A DNA stretch of 64,000 nt from the NCBI RefSeq assembly GCF_003515075.1, contig NZ_QWLV01000001.1, forward strand, positions 557,182 through 621,181, read 5' to 3'. Both the position numbers and the translations under genes were made by a program. Of this stretch, positions 1 to 9,100 are shown in pieces (within the stretch, counting starts at the first letter, position 1; every line of letters starts with the position of its first letter). The notes beneath the pieces are model-generated. The model saw only the letters and a program-made list of their open reading frames with translations, ran no database searches and was not told where the DNA came from. Origin of the DNA: Sphingomonas gilva (GTDB taxonomy: Bacteria; Pseudomonadota; Alphaproteobacteria; Sphingomonadales; Sphingomonadaceae).

Positions 1-101
1 GGGGGGGGGGGGGGGGGTTGTTTGGGTGGGCGGGGGCGCGCCGGGGGGGGGGGGGGGGGGGGGGGGGCCGCCCCCCCCCCTCTCCGCGGACGCGGTGCTC
101 T
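1..101. other. Low-complexity contig end (poly-G/poly-C)
   Basis: Long runs of G followed by a run of C occupy roughly the first 90 bases. A reading frame crosses it and would encode a poly-Gly/Pro tail, but that is meaningless. It most likely is a sequencing or assembly artefact at a contig edge, so nothing upstream of nasA can be inferred. Confidence 0.85.
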
Positions 102-104
102 GTG

Positions 105-2747
105 GTGACTGCCCCTCTCCCAACCCTCTCCCCTGAAGGGGAGAGGGCTTTTGTCCGCACCACCTGCGCCTATTGCGGGGTCGGGTGCGGCATTGCCGCT
201 ACCGTCACCGGCGAGCGATCGGTCGAGATCAAGGGCGACCCCGATCATCCCGCCAATCGGGGCCGGCTCTGTTCCAAGGGCACGCAGCTTGGGGAGACGG
301 TCGGGCTGGAGGGACGGCTGCTCCATCCGATGATCGGCGAGGCGCGGGTATCGTGGGACAAGGCGATCGATCATGTCGCCAGGCGCTTCGCGCGCACCAT
401 CGCCGAGCATGGGCCGGACAGCGTCGCCTTCTACGTCTCGGGCCAGTTGCTGACCGAGGATTATTACGTCGCCAACAAGCTGATGAAGGGCTTCATCGGA
501 TCGGCCAATATCGACACCAATTCGCGGCTGTGCATGTCGAGCGCGGTCGCCGGGCATGTCCGCGCCTTCGGCGAGGATGTCGTGCCGGCGAGCTACGGCG
601 ATATCGACCAGGCCGATCTGTTCGTGCTGGTCGGATCGAACACCGCCTGGTGCCATCCGATCGTCTATCAGCGGATGATGGCGGCGCGGGAGGCGCGCGG
701 GGCGAAGCTGGTGGTGATCGATCCGCGCCGGACCGAGACCTGCGAGGGCGCTGACGTGCATCTTGCGATCCGTCCGGGCAGCGACGTCGCGCTGATGAAT
801 GGGCTGCTGGCGCATTGCCGGCGTGAAGGCGCGATCGACCCGGACTTCATCGACGCCAGCGTATCGGTTCCGGATGGCTTCTGGGAGGCGCTGGAGGATG
901 GCGGCGATCTCTGGTCGGTCGCGCGGACCTGCGACGTGCCGCCCGCCGATCTCAAGCGCTTCTACGATCTGTTCGTCGCCAATCCGCGCACGATCACCTT
1001 GTTCAGCCAAGGGATCAACCAGTCGCTCACCGGCACCGATCAGGTCAACGCGATCACCAACCTGCACCTCGCCACAGGGCGGATCGGCAAGCCGGGGGCG
1101 GCGCCCTTTTCGATCACCGGCCAGCCCAACGCGATGGGCGGGCGCGAGGTCGGCGGGCTCGCCACGACGCTCGCCGCGCATATGGATTTCGCGCCGGAGA
1201 ATGTGGCGCGCGTGGGCCGCTTCTGGGCGGCGGAGCGGATGGCGGCGAAACCGGGATTGAAGGCGGTCGACCTGTTCCGGCAGGTCGGCAACGGCAAGAT
1301 CAAGGCGCTGTGGATCATGGCGACCAACCCCGCGGTCAGCATGCCCGATGCGGGCGCGGTGCGCGCGGCGCTGGCCGCATGCCCGTTCGTCGCGGTGTCC
1401 GATTGCATCGCCGACACGGACACCGGCCGCTTCGCCCATGTCCGCCTGCCGGCGCTCGGCTGGGGGGAGAAGGACGGCACCGTCACCAATTCGGAACGGC
1501 GGGTCAGCCGCCAGCGAGCGCTGTTCGCGGCCCCCGGAGAGGCCAGGCCCGATTGGTGGATCGTCGCCTCTGTCGCGCGGCGGATGGGCTGGCGCAGCGC
1601 CTTTTCCTATGACCGGCCGGCGGACATCTACCGCGAGCATGCCCGCCTTTCGACCTATCAGAACGGCGGCGCGCGGCTGTTCGACATCGGTCACCACGCG
1701 GCCATCGCCAATGCCGATTATGAGGCAATGGAGCCATATCGCTGGGGCGGCACGCCGTTCGCCGAGGGCCGCTTCCCGACGCCCGACGGCAAGGCGCGGC
1801 TGGTGCCCGTGGTGCAGCGCCCGCTCGCGCCGCCGCTCAAGGACTGGCCCTTCACGCTCAATACCGGCCGCTACCGCGACCAGTGGCATACGATGACGCG
1901 CACCGGCCTCAGCCCGCGCCTCGCCCGTCATCGGCAGGAGCCACTGGTCGAGCTGCATCCGGCGGACGCCGCCGCGCTGGGGATCGCGCAGGGCGATCTG
2001 GCGCGCGTCGCCACGCCGCAGGGCGAAAGCGTGTTCCGCGCGCATCTCGATGAGGGTCAGCGGCGCGGCGAGGCGTTCGTGCCGATCCACTGGACCGATC
2101 GCCAATCGACCGGCGGCCGCGCCGGGTTGCTGCCGCGCGACCTGGTCGATCCGCATTCGGGCCAGCCGGGTTTCAAGGCGACGCCCGCGCGGGTCGAGCG
2201 CGTCGCGGCGGAATGGCGCGGATTTCTGATCACCGATACGCTGCCCGATACGATCCCCTCGCTCTACGCGACGCGCATACGCGTACCGCAGGGCTGGCTG
2301 GTGGAGCTTGCGGGCGGGGGCGATCCGGCGAAGCTCATCGCCCGCCTGTTGCCCGCCGGTTCCAGGGTCGAAACGAGCGATCCGGCGCGCGGACAGCGCC
2401 GGGTCGCGGTGCTCGCCGAGGGACGTTTGCGCGCGGCGATCTATATCGCGCGCTCGGGAACGCTGCCCGCGCGCGAATGGCTGATCGAGCAGCTGTGCGC
2501 GCCCGAGCCCGCGAGCGCGATGGCGCTGCTCGCCGGCCGTCCGGCGACGCCGCGTGCGGATCGGGGACCGATAGTCTGCGCTTGCTTCGATGTGGGCATG
2601 AAGACCATCGCCGCGGCGATCGCCGATGACGGGCTGGTCTCGGTCGAGCAGGTCGGCGCGGCGCTGTCGGCGGGCACCAATTGCGGATCATGCCGGCCGG
2701 CGATCCAGCGGCTGATCGCAGGCGCGCAGCAGGCGGCGCATGGCTGA
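105..2747 (+). CDS. nasA: Assimilatory nitrate reductase, catalytic subunit
   Basis: Cytoplasmic molybdopterin enzyme that reduces nitrate to nitrite for assimilation. With GTG at 105 taken as start it has about 880 residues, which fits the family. The N-terminal [4Fe-4S] motif is CAYCGVGC followed by the fourth Cys in RLCSKG (Cys21, 24, 28, 56). The molybdopterin oxidoreductase core and the dinucleotide-binding domain follow. The C-terminus carries a BFD-like [2Fe-2S] domain (VCACFD ... TNCGSC), seen in NasA-type enzymes. The start is uncertain: the first ~15 codons are a translated palindromic repeat (124-147) and everything before 102 is low complexity. GTG 102 and GTG 105 are the only plausible visible starts. 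It overlaps cobA by 8 nt, matching a nitrate assimilation operon in which siroheme is needed by nitrite reductase. Confidence 0.9.
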   Translation: MTAPLPTLSPEGERAFVRTTCAYCGVGCGIAATVTGERSVEIKGDPDHPANRGRLCSKGTQLGETVGLEGRLLHPMIGEARVSWDKAIDHVARRFARTIAEHGPDSVAFYVSGQLLTEDYYVANKLMKGFIGSANIDTNSRLCMSSAVAGHVRAFGEDVVPASYGDIDQADLFVLVGSNTAWCHPIVYQRMMAAREARGAKLVVIDPRRTETCEGADVHLAIRPGSDVALMNGLLAHCRREGAIDPDFIDASVSVPDGFWEALEDGGDLWSVARTCDVPPADLKRFYDLFVANPRTITLFSQGINQSLTGTDQVNAITNLHLATGRIGKPGAAPFSITGQPNAMGGREVGGLATTLAAHMDFAPENVARVGRFWAAERMAAKPGLKAVDLFRQVGNGKIKALWIMATNPAVSMPDAGAVRAALAACPFVAVSDCIADTDTGRFAHVRLPALGWGEKDGTVTNSERRVSRQRALFAAPGEARPDWWIVASVARRMGWRSAFSYDRPADIYREHARLSTYQNGGARLFDIGHHAAIANADYEAMEPYRWGGTPFAEGRFPTPDGKARLVPVVQRPLAPPLKDWPFTLNTGRYRDQWHTMTRTGLSPRLARHRQEPLVELHPADAAALGIAQGDLARVATPQGESVFRAHLDEGQRRGEAFVPIHWTDRQSTGGRAGLLPRDLVDPHSGQPGFKATPARVERVAAEWRGFLITDTLPDTIPSLYATRIRVPQGWLVELAGGGDPAKLIARLLPAGSRVETSDPARGQRRVAVLAEGRLRAAIYIARSGTLPAREWLIEQLCAPEPASAMALLAGRPATPRADRGPIVCACFDVGMKTIAAAIADDGLVSVEQVGAALSAGTNCGSCRPAIQRLIAGAQQAAHG
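124..147. repeat. Palindromic repeat (CTCTCCCCT hairpin family)
   Basis: Perfect 11-bp stem CCCTCTCCCCT / AGGGGAGAGGG with a 2-nt loop. The same core recurs at 45843-45862 and 45883-45906, and in variant form at 20762-20782. Here it lies at or inside the 5' end of nasA. Confidence 0.8.
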
Positions 2748-3528
2748 CGCCCCGCTGATCGCACCGGGCGAGGTCTGGCTGGTCGGCGCCGGGCCGGGCG
2801 ATCCCGACCTCCTTACGCGCAAGGCCGAACGTCTCATCCGCGCGGCGAGCATCGTCTTCTACGATGCCCTGGTCGGCCCCGGCGTGCTCGATCTGATCCC
2901 GCCGCATGTCCGGCGGGTGCCTGTCGGCAAGCGATCGGGACGGCATTCGAAGGATCAGGCCGAGATCGACCGGCTGCTGGCCGAGGCGGCGCAGGCGGGC
3001 GAGCGGGTGGTGCGGCTGAAGGGCGGCGATCCCTCGGTCTTCGGTCGCTCCGCCGAGGAGTGCGCCGCCCTCGCCCGTCACGGCATCCGCTGCTCGATCT
3101 GCCCGGGCGTGACCACCGCCAGCGCAGCGGCGGCGAGCGCGGGCGTGTCGCTGTCGCTGCGCGGGCTCGCCCGGCAGGTGCGATTGGTCACGGCGCACGC
3201 CAGGGCCGGGGAGGCGCTCGACATCGACTGGGCCGCGCTTGCCGATCCGCAGAGCACGATCGCCTTCTATATGGGCCGGGCCGCGGCCGGGGAGATCAGC
3301 CGCCGCCTGATAGCGCACGGCCTGCCGCCCGCGACGCCGGTGCTGATCGCGGCGAATGTCAGCCTGCCCGACGAACAGCTGCTCCACACCCGGCTCGACC
3401 TGCTGCCGGTGGCGGCCGATGCGGTTGCCGACGGGCGTGCGACGCTCATCCTTGTCGGCGAGGCGGTCGCGCCGGCGCGCGCGAAGCCCGCCACGCTATC
3501 GATTGAGGAGTCGCGCCGCCCCGGCTAA
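2740..3528 (+). CDS. cobA: Uroporphyrinogen-III C-methyltransferase (SUMT)
   Basis: SAM-dependent methylase that converts uroporphyrinogen III to precorrin-2, feeding siroheme (and cobalamin) synthesis. The 262-residue protein matches a stand-alone SUMT. The N-terminal family motif reads VGAGPGDPDLLTRKA, and the second conserved motif VVRLKGGDPSVFGR is present. There is no CysG-type dehydrogenase/ferrochelatase domain. ATG 2740 overlaps the nasA stop by 8 nt, so translation is probably coupled. The context points to siroheme supply for assimilatory nitrite reductase. Confidence 0.93.
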   Translation: MADAPLIAPGEVWLVGAGPGDPDLLTRKAERLIRAASIVFYDALVGPGVLDLIPPHVRRVPVGKRSGRHSKDQAEIDRLLAEAAQAGERVVRLKGGDPSVFGRSAEECAALARHGIRCSICPGVTTASAAAASAGVSLSLRGLARQVRLVTAHARAGEALDIDWAALADPQSTIAFYMGRAAAGEISRRLIAHGLPPATPVLIAANVSLPDEQLLHTRLDLLPVAADAVADGRATLILVGEAVAPARAKPATLSIEESRRPG

Positions 3529-3537
3529 GCCGTTCGC

Positions 3538-4152
3538 GTGCCGACACATTCGCCCGTCCGCCCAAAGCGCCGCAAGCGCAGCGCGCATGAAGCCCGCGAC
3601 GAAGGACTCGCCGCGGCGCGCGACCTGCTGCTGGCGGGCGGGCCGGCGGCGGTGACGCTCGCCAATGTCGGCAAGGCGATCGGCATGTCGCACACCAACG
3701 TCATCCATCATTTCGGCTCCGCCGCGGGGCTGCAGACCGCGCTGATGGAATCGATGATCCGCGACCTTGCCGACGCGCTGGGCGATGCGGTGAGCCAGCT
3801 CCACACCGACGCGGCGGCGCCGGCGGCTTTGGTCGACCGGGTGTTCGACGCGTTCGGCGAGGGCGGAGCGGGGCAGCTCGCCGCCTGGCTGGTGCTGGCG
3901 CGCGAGTTCGACCATCTCGAGGCGGTGCGGCAGGCGGTGCTCGATCTGGTGGCGGCGGTGAAGGCGCGCGCGCCCGAACTTCCCGACCAGGACAGCCGCA
4001 TCCGCGCGATCGTGCTGCTGATCGCGATCTGCGCGTTCGGCGACGCGGTGATCGGCCCGCATCTGCGCGACATGCTGGGACAGGACGAGGAGGCGGCGCG
4101 GCGGCTGGTCGCGCAGATCCTGCCGCTGCTGATCGTGCCGCCGGCGAGCTAG
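3538..4152 (+). CDS. TetR-family transcriptional regulator
   Basis: 204 residues. The N-terminal helix-turn-helix spans roughly residues 20-65 and includes the typical segment LANVGKAIGMSHTNVIHHFG. The C-terminal half is an all-helical ligand domain without recognisable specificity. The GTG start lies 9 nt after the cobA stop. Its stop (TAG 4150-4152) overlaps the stop of the convergent DUF2147 gene. A regulator this close to a PF10118 gene with a large palindrome in its promoter (5429-5492) is a reasonable candidate for binding that palindrome; this is inference. Confidence 0.85.
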   Translation: MPTHSPVRPKRRKRSAHEARDEGLAAARDLLLAGGPAAVTLANVGKAIGMSHTNVIHHFGSAAGLQTALMESMIRDLADALGDAVSQLHTDAAAPAALVDRVFDAFGEGGAGQLAAWLVLAREFDHLEAVRQAVLDLVAAVKARAPELPDQDSRIRAIVLLIAICAFGDAVIGPHLRDMLGQDEEAARRLVAQILPLLIVPPAS

Positions 4153-4574
4153 CGGACGCGCGTCCAGGTCTGGGTGCGGCAGAGGAACGCCATCAGGCAG
4201 CCCTTCACCTTCAAGGTGCTCGCATCCACGAGCGTGAGCGTGCCGCTTTTGGCGCCGTCGCCGGTCTCCGGATCGTAGAGCGGGCCGCCCTTCCATTCGC
4301 GCGGACCGCCGGTGAAGCCGTGGAGCACGCGCAGCCCCATGACGCGACGGCCGCGCAGCGCCTTGTCCGGATTGCGGGTGTCGCGCTGGTCGGGATTGGC
4401 GCGCAGCGGCGCGCCGTCGACGACGCGCCCGCACAGCGCCTGGCCGCAACGATGAATCTCGACCACGCCGCCCTGTTTCTGGGTGTTCCAGCGGCCGATC
4501 AGCGCCTCCTCGCCCGCTGCCGGAAGCGCGCTGGGGACTGACAGGAGGGCAAGCGCCAGCAGCGCGCGCTTCAT
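4149..4574 (-). CDS. DUF2147-family secreted protein
   Basis: 141 residues with an N-terminal signal peptide (MKRALLALALLSVPSALPAA). The mature part has the DUF2147 pattern: an early GRWNTQKQGGVVEI strand, a Cys pair around CGQALCGRVV, then MGLRVL and a C-terminal LKVKGC...CRTQTWTR. DUF2147 proteins are small periplasmic beta-barrel-like proteins of unknown function. ATG 4574 overlaps the stop of the upstream PF10118 gene as ATGA, so the two form an operon read leftwards. The open frame extends much further upstream, but that part is only a shadow of the neighbour. Confidence 0.85.
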   Translation of the reverse strand: MKRALLALALLSVPSALPAAGEEALIGRWNTQKQGGVVEIHRCGQALCGRVVDGAPLRANPDQRDTRNPDKALRGRRVMGLRVLHGFTGGPREWKGGPLYDPETGDGAKSGTLTLVDASTLKVKGCLMAFLCRTQTWTRVR

Positions 4575-5425
4575 GCCGCCGCCTCCAGGCCGAGCCGCGC
4601 CTGCGCGCGCGCCAGCACGTCGCGGTCGTCGTGCTGCCAGGGGTGGAAGCCCGGCCTGAAATAAGTCAGCCATGCCGGGAGGATGCGGCGGAGGATGCCG
4701 CCCCGGCCGAACAGATAGGCGATCGTCCGCCCCCAGATGCGCGGGCCCTTGAGGCCGTCGGCGCGGTAGAGGTCGGCCATGCTGGCACGGATCGTGGTGA
4801 ACAGGATGACGGTGGCGAGGATCATGGCGAAGCACCGCATGACATAGCGGCGCAGGCGCGTCATGTCCGCGGTCACGGCGAGGAAGGTGTCGTAGGCGAC
4901 CGCCTTGTGCTCGATCTCCTCGATCGCGTGCCAGCTCCACAACCGTTCGGTGTCGGCGGGCGCGGCGGCCATGTCGGCGCTGTCGCCGGCGAGCAGCTCG
5001 TGCGCCAGGATCGCGGTGAAATGCTCGAGCGCGCAGGTGGCGGCGAGCTGACGCGCCTTGCTGCGCTTGCGGGCGAAATCGAGCACGCCTTTGGTCCGCC
5101 GCTCCAGCCGCTCGACATCATAGCCGCTGTCGGCGGCGAGCTGGTTGAACGCGGCATGCTCGCGGCTGTGCACCGCCTCCTGCGCGAGGAAGCCCTTGAT
5201 CTGCGCCTGCAGCGCGGGCCCGACCTCGCGGCGATAGGCGCGCACGCTGTCCATGAAGAACTTCTCCCCCGCCGGGAAGGTGCAGGACAGCGCGTTGAAG
5301 AACGCCGTCGGCACCGGATCGCCGCCATGCCACCAGCGCGGATGCTTCGCCGGCTCACGGTTGAAGCGCAGATCGCGCACGGTGATGGTGTTGTCCGCGG
5401 GGGTCAGCGCCCTATGCATATTCAT
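4571..5425 (-). CDS. PF10118 'metal-dependent hydrolase', ferritin-like
   Basis: 284 residues. All-helical protein with two diiron-type motifs, EAVHSREHAAFN near residue 87 and WHAIEEIEHKAVAYD near residue 170, as in the PF10118 family. The family is named as a hydrolase but the fold is ferritin-like and the true reaction is not settled. One hydrophobic helix lies near FAMILATVILFTTIRA. I place the start at ATG 5425 because GGAG lies 7 nt upstream; an upstream in-frame ATG at 5446 falls inside the left arm of the palindrome 5429-5492. It is first gene of an operon with the DUF2147 gene. Confidence 0.85.
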   Translation of the reverse strand: MNMHRALTPADNTITVRDLRFNREPAKHPRWWHGGDPVPTAFFNALSCTFPAGEKFFMDSVRAYRREVGPALQAQIKGFLAQEAVHSREHAAFNQLAADSGYDVERLERRTKGVLDFARKRSKARQLAATCALEHFTAILAHELLAGDSADMAAAPADTERLWSWHAIEEIEHKAVAYDTFLAVTADMTRLRRYVMRCFAMILATVILFTTIRASMADLYRADGLKGPRIWGRTIAYLFGRGGILRRILPAWLTYFRPGFHPWQHDDRDVLARAQARLGLEAAA

Positions 5426-5428
5426 CGA

Positions 5429-5492
5429 CCAGCTCCATATTGACAACGATGTTCATACGATAGAGTGAACATCGATGTCAATATGGAGCTGG
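5429..5492. promoter_or_regulatory. 64-bp near-perfect palindrome with promoter elements
   Basis: Two 27-nt arms (5429-5455 and 5466-5492) match at 26 of 27 positions around a 10-nt loop. Each arm holds TTGACA and a Shine-Dalgarno-like GGAGCTGG. On the minus strand TTGACA is followed after about 18 nt by TATGAA, a plausible sigma-70 promoter for the PF10118 gene. At the centre TGTTCA...TGAACA forms a TetR-style operator. The right arm also presents the same promoter/SD rightwards but no gene follows there. Confidence 0.75.
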
Positions 5493-5510
5493 GCCGAGTG
5501 CGACTCGCCT

Positions 5511-5981
5511 TCAGGGAAGCGTATAGGACGCGGCGGGGCTGGTGCTGAGGGTGCCATAGAAATGACACGGTAAAGACCATCCATCGACAGGGGGTAATTG
5601 CGCATCGATAAAGATGATTCTACCCGTCGATTGATCAAAGGTTCCGGTCAAATCGCCTGGGCACGGGCCGAAAAAAGCGTTGGTGTAATACACATCGTTT
5701 ATGCTTATGGACGTTGATGAATTTACCGTTACCGAATAGGGTTGATTAGCAAACTAGCTGCCGGAAATGCCACCAGTACATAGAATGTCTGAGATTGACG
5801 CAGATGATCCGTTTAATAATAGCGAAGCGCTCAACGTACAGTTGATGGTAAAGCCGCTATATATTGTCATTGCGCCGTTGACGTTAACCGTGTCACTGGG
5901 CGACCAAGTTTGAGCATGCGCCGTACTGGCCGAAACTGACATTAGTGATATGGCCAATCCGTACGTGGCGATCGTTTTCAT
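5511..5981 (-). pseudogene. Small secreted PraB-like protein, interrupted by one amber codon
   Basis: The frame starts at ATG 5981 (AAGGAG 8 nt upstream) with a signal peptide ending in AHA|Q. It runs to an in-frame TAG at 5754-5756, then continues in the same frame to TGA at 5511. The joined product aligns along its length with the intact protein at 16333-16812: both have NGxxT, DLTGTFDQSTG versus NLTGSFNQSTG, a GTLSTSPA-type tail, and four mature cysteines at matching places. It lies downstream of the STN-type TonB receptor and is separated from it by a terminator. Base composition is clearly lower in GC than its neighbours. It is either a fresh nonsense pseudogene, a readthrough gene or a sequencing error. 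Confidence 0.75.
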
Positions 5982-6056
5982 AAGGCTCTCCTTGATTATC
6001 CACCATGATTTAAGACGCCTCTGATGCACGACGGGGGGATTGCCGCTGATCATGAC

Positions 6057-6094
6057 ACACAAAAAAGCCGGCGCGCCGTGGGGCGGCGCGCCGG
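6057..6094 (-). terminator. Rho-independent terminator of the TonB receptor gene
   Basis: Perfect 10-bp stem (6068-6077 with 6085-6094, CCGGCGCGCC / GGCGCGCCGG) with a 7-nt loop. On the minus strand it is followed by a run of T (A-tract 6061-6066). It lies 26 nt after the receptor stop codon. Confidence 0.88.
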
Positions 6095-6119
6095 AGGTCT
6101 GGACCGCTGGGAGGGCGGG

Positions 6120-9100
6120 TCAGAACCGCTTCATGACGCTGAAGCCGATGATGCGCGGATCGAGCGTGAAGACGTTGGCGGTGAGGCCGGTGTCATCCGA
6201 ATTGGTGAAGGTGTCGGTGATCGGCGTGTTGTCGAACACGTTCTTGACATAAGCCTGGAGCACCAGATCCCAGTCGCGGTTCTCCAGCGTCACCGCGAGG
6301 TTGGCGTTGTCCCACCCGCGCAGCCGATCATATTCGGTATTGTAGACGCGGGCGAAGCTTTCCGATTGGCGGTAATAGTCGCCGCGGAAGGTGAGTTCGA
6401 ACGCGTCGAGGAAGAAGGTGTACTGCGCCCCGATGTTGAAGGTCAGGTGCGGCGAATTGGGCAGCTCGTTGCTGCCTAGATCGGCATAGAAACCGCGGCC
6501 GCCATTGGGTGCGCCGCTGCGCGGTGCTGCGCTGCCGAGGACGCCAAGCGGGCTGAGGTCGGGATCATAGGGAAGCAATGGATCGTAGGTGAAGCCGAAC
6601 AGCGCATAATAGGCGGTCTGCCCGTTCGGCGCGGCCGGATCATAATCGCCTATCCGGTTTGAGGATGCGCAGAGCGCCGCAAGGCCGAGCTCGCCAAGAA
6701 ACGCTGAAAAGGGATGGTTGAGTATCTTCTCGACGGCGGCCTTGGGCGCGATGCAGTTCGATGGCGCCTGCAACCAGGGTCTGACGAGCACCCAATCCTC
6801 GTTACTCTGGGTGCGGTTCATCACATCGATCGACTGCGCGCCGTCCTTGATGCGGGTGTCGAGATAGCCGAGATTTGCGTCGATGCGGAAATTGCGTGAA
6901 GGTCGCCAGGCGGCCTCAAACTCGATCCCCATGCTCGTCGCGTCAAAGTTCTCGTTCAAGGAGATTCGATCGACGATCTGCGACACCTGATAGTTAGTGT
7001 AATCATAATAGAAGGCGGTGGCGTTGAACGTCATACGCCCATCCATCAGACTGTTTTTGGTGCCGATCTCGAAAGCGTTGACATATTCTGGCGCAAACGT
7101 CTCGGCGAGCGGCTGGAGCCGGACGATGCTCGGATCCAGATCCACCCGCGGCGGGTTAGAGCCGCCGCCCTTGTAGCCGTGGGCGAAGGATGCATAAATC
7201 AGCGTATCATCGGTGAAAGAGAGCTGCGGTTTCCAGTCCGCGACCAAACGGCCCGAGAAGCGTTTCCAGCTCTGATTGATATTGGGTGAGGCCGGGTAAC
7301 CGATCGCCGCCCTGCCGCCCGTCGATGCCGACATGGCGGACCCAATTCCCAGCAATAGTTGGCTTGGATAGGGCGTGGCCGTCTTGGTGTCATCGGTGTA
7401 GCGCAGGCCCGCGGTCAGCTTGAAATTATCGGCGATATTCAGATAGCTCTCACCAAAGATAGCGAAAGATTCCGTGCGAACGACGTTCTTGCTTCGAAAG
7501 TAGTTATGACCAAGTCCGTTTATGCTGCCAAGAGGATTTGGGTCCACATAAATGCAATCCCCCGATGCATCGTCAGGCCCTGCAGGCTGACAAGGACGAG
7601 TCACGAGATTGAAGATTCCATCCTCGTGATTAAACTGACTGAGCGGATCTCCATTATAAAAGTACTGAGCGACAAAGGTAAATAGATTATTGAAGACGTA
7701 GTAGTCATCTTGTGAGCTGAAATCCAAATAGTTGGCTCCAAGATTAAAGTTGAACGGTCCATCCCAAGAGGATTGCAGGCGAATTTCCTGCGTCCATTGC
7801 TCGTTATCCGACTGGCTAATATCGACCGACAGCATCCGGTCCGACGGCCCCAGTTGCGGGTCAACATAGATGCCGCCGGGGGTTGGCCCGATGACTGTAT
7901 AAGAGGGAAACGCCGCAGGGTGCAGATCGGGATCGCTCGAATCGCTGAAAATGGGGTTCGAGACGAAGCGATTGTAATCCTGAGAGGAGTAATAGCGATC
8001 CTTCGCGTACGCCGTTTGCGTGATCAGCTGTAGGCCGTCGGTCAGGCCAAGCTCCAGATTGAATTGAAAGAGATCGTTCTTGGCGCGAAAGACGGGATCA
8101 TAACTGGTCGCGATCTCGCGCAGATTGCGTGATTGAACAAGGCCGGCATAGGGGTCCGTTCCCCTCGGCACCGCCTCCACGTCCGTGGTCGTTCCATCCG
8201 GGTTGACGATCACGCCATAGCCAATTGCCGACACCGCCACGTGCGGAAAGCTGCCGGCGTTTGGCGTGCCATAGGCGGCATCGTCGAACAACGACCCCGG
8301 TTTACATCCCTGACTCATCCGCAAGCGAAGCAGGTCCGGCACCGCCGTATCGCCGATCATCGTAGGCCCGTCGTCACGCGTGCACAGTTGCTTGCCGGTG
8401 CGTGAGCGGTTGTCGTCTTCCTCGAAATGCTGCCAGATGAAGTTGGCGCGGAAACCGTCGAACGGTTCCCATTGCGCCGACAGTCGGGTCGACCACAGGT
8501 CTCGGCCATTGACCTTGGTGTCGTTGAAGCTGTTGTAGTCGAACCCGTCGCGCTTGGTGTAGGCGCCCGCCGCGCGCACCGCGAAGGTGTCGGTGATCGG
8601 CACGTTGATCATTCCGCTCGCGCGGCGCGTGTTGTAGTTGCCGACCTCGATCTTGCCCATGCCCTCGAAGCTGTAGACGGGCAGCTCCGGCAGCACGTTG
8701 ACCACGCCGCCGGTCGCGTTGCGGCCATAGAGCGTGCCCTGCGGCCCGCGCAGCACCTCGACCCGCTCGATATCGAAGAATTCCTGCTCGAACAGCCGGT
8801 TGCGGATGAGCGGCGTGTTGTTGAAGCTGACCGCCACCGCCGGATCGGTGCTCGCCGACACCGCCTTGGTGCCGATGCCGCGGATCGAGAAGTTGTAGCC
8901 CGAGAAGTTGGCCTTCGAGAAGGTGACGTTGGGCACCGCGCGGAGCAGCTCCGACCCGCCCTCGATCTTCAGATCGTCAAGCGATTCGCCCGAAAAGGCC
9001 GACACAGCGATCGGCACGTCTTGGATCGACTCCTCGCGCTTCTGCGCGGTGACGATGATGTTCTGGCTGGTGTCATACTGTTCCGGCTCGGCAGGCGGCG

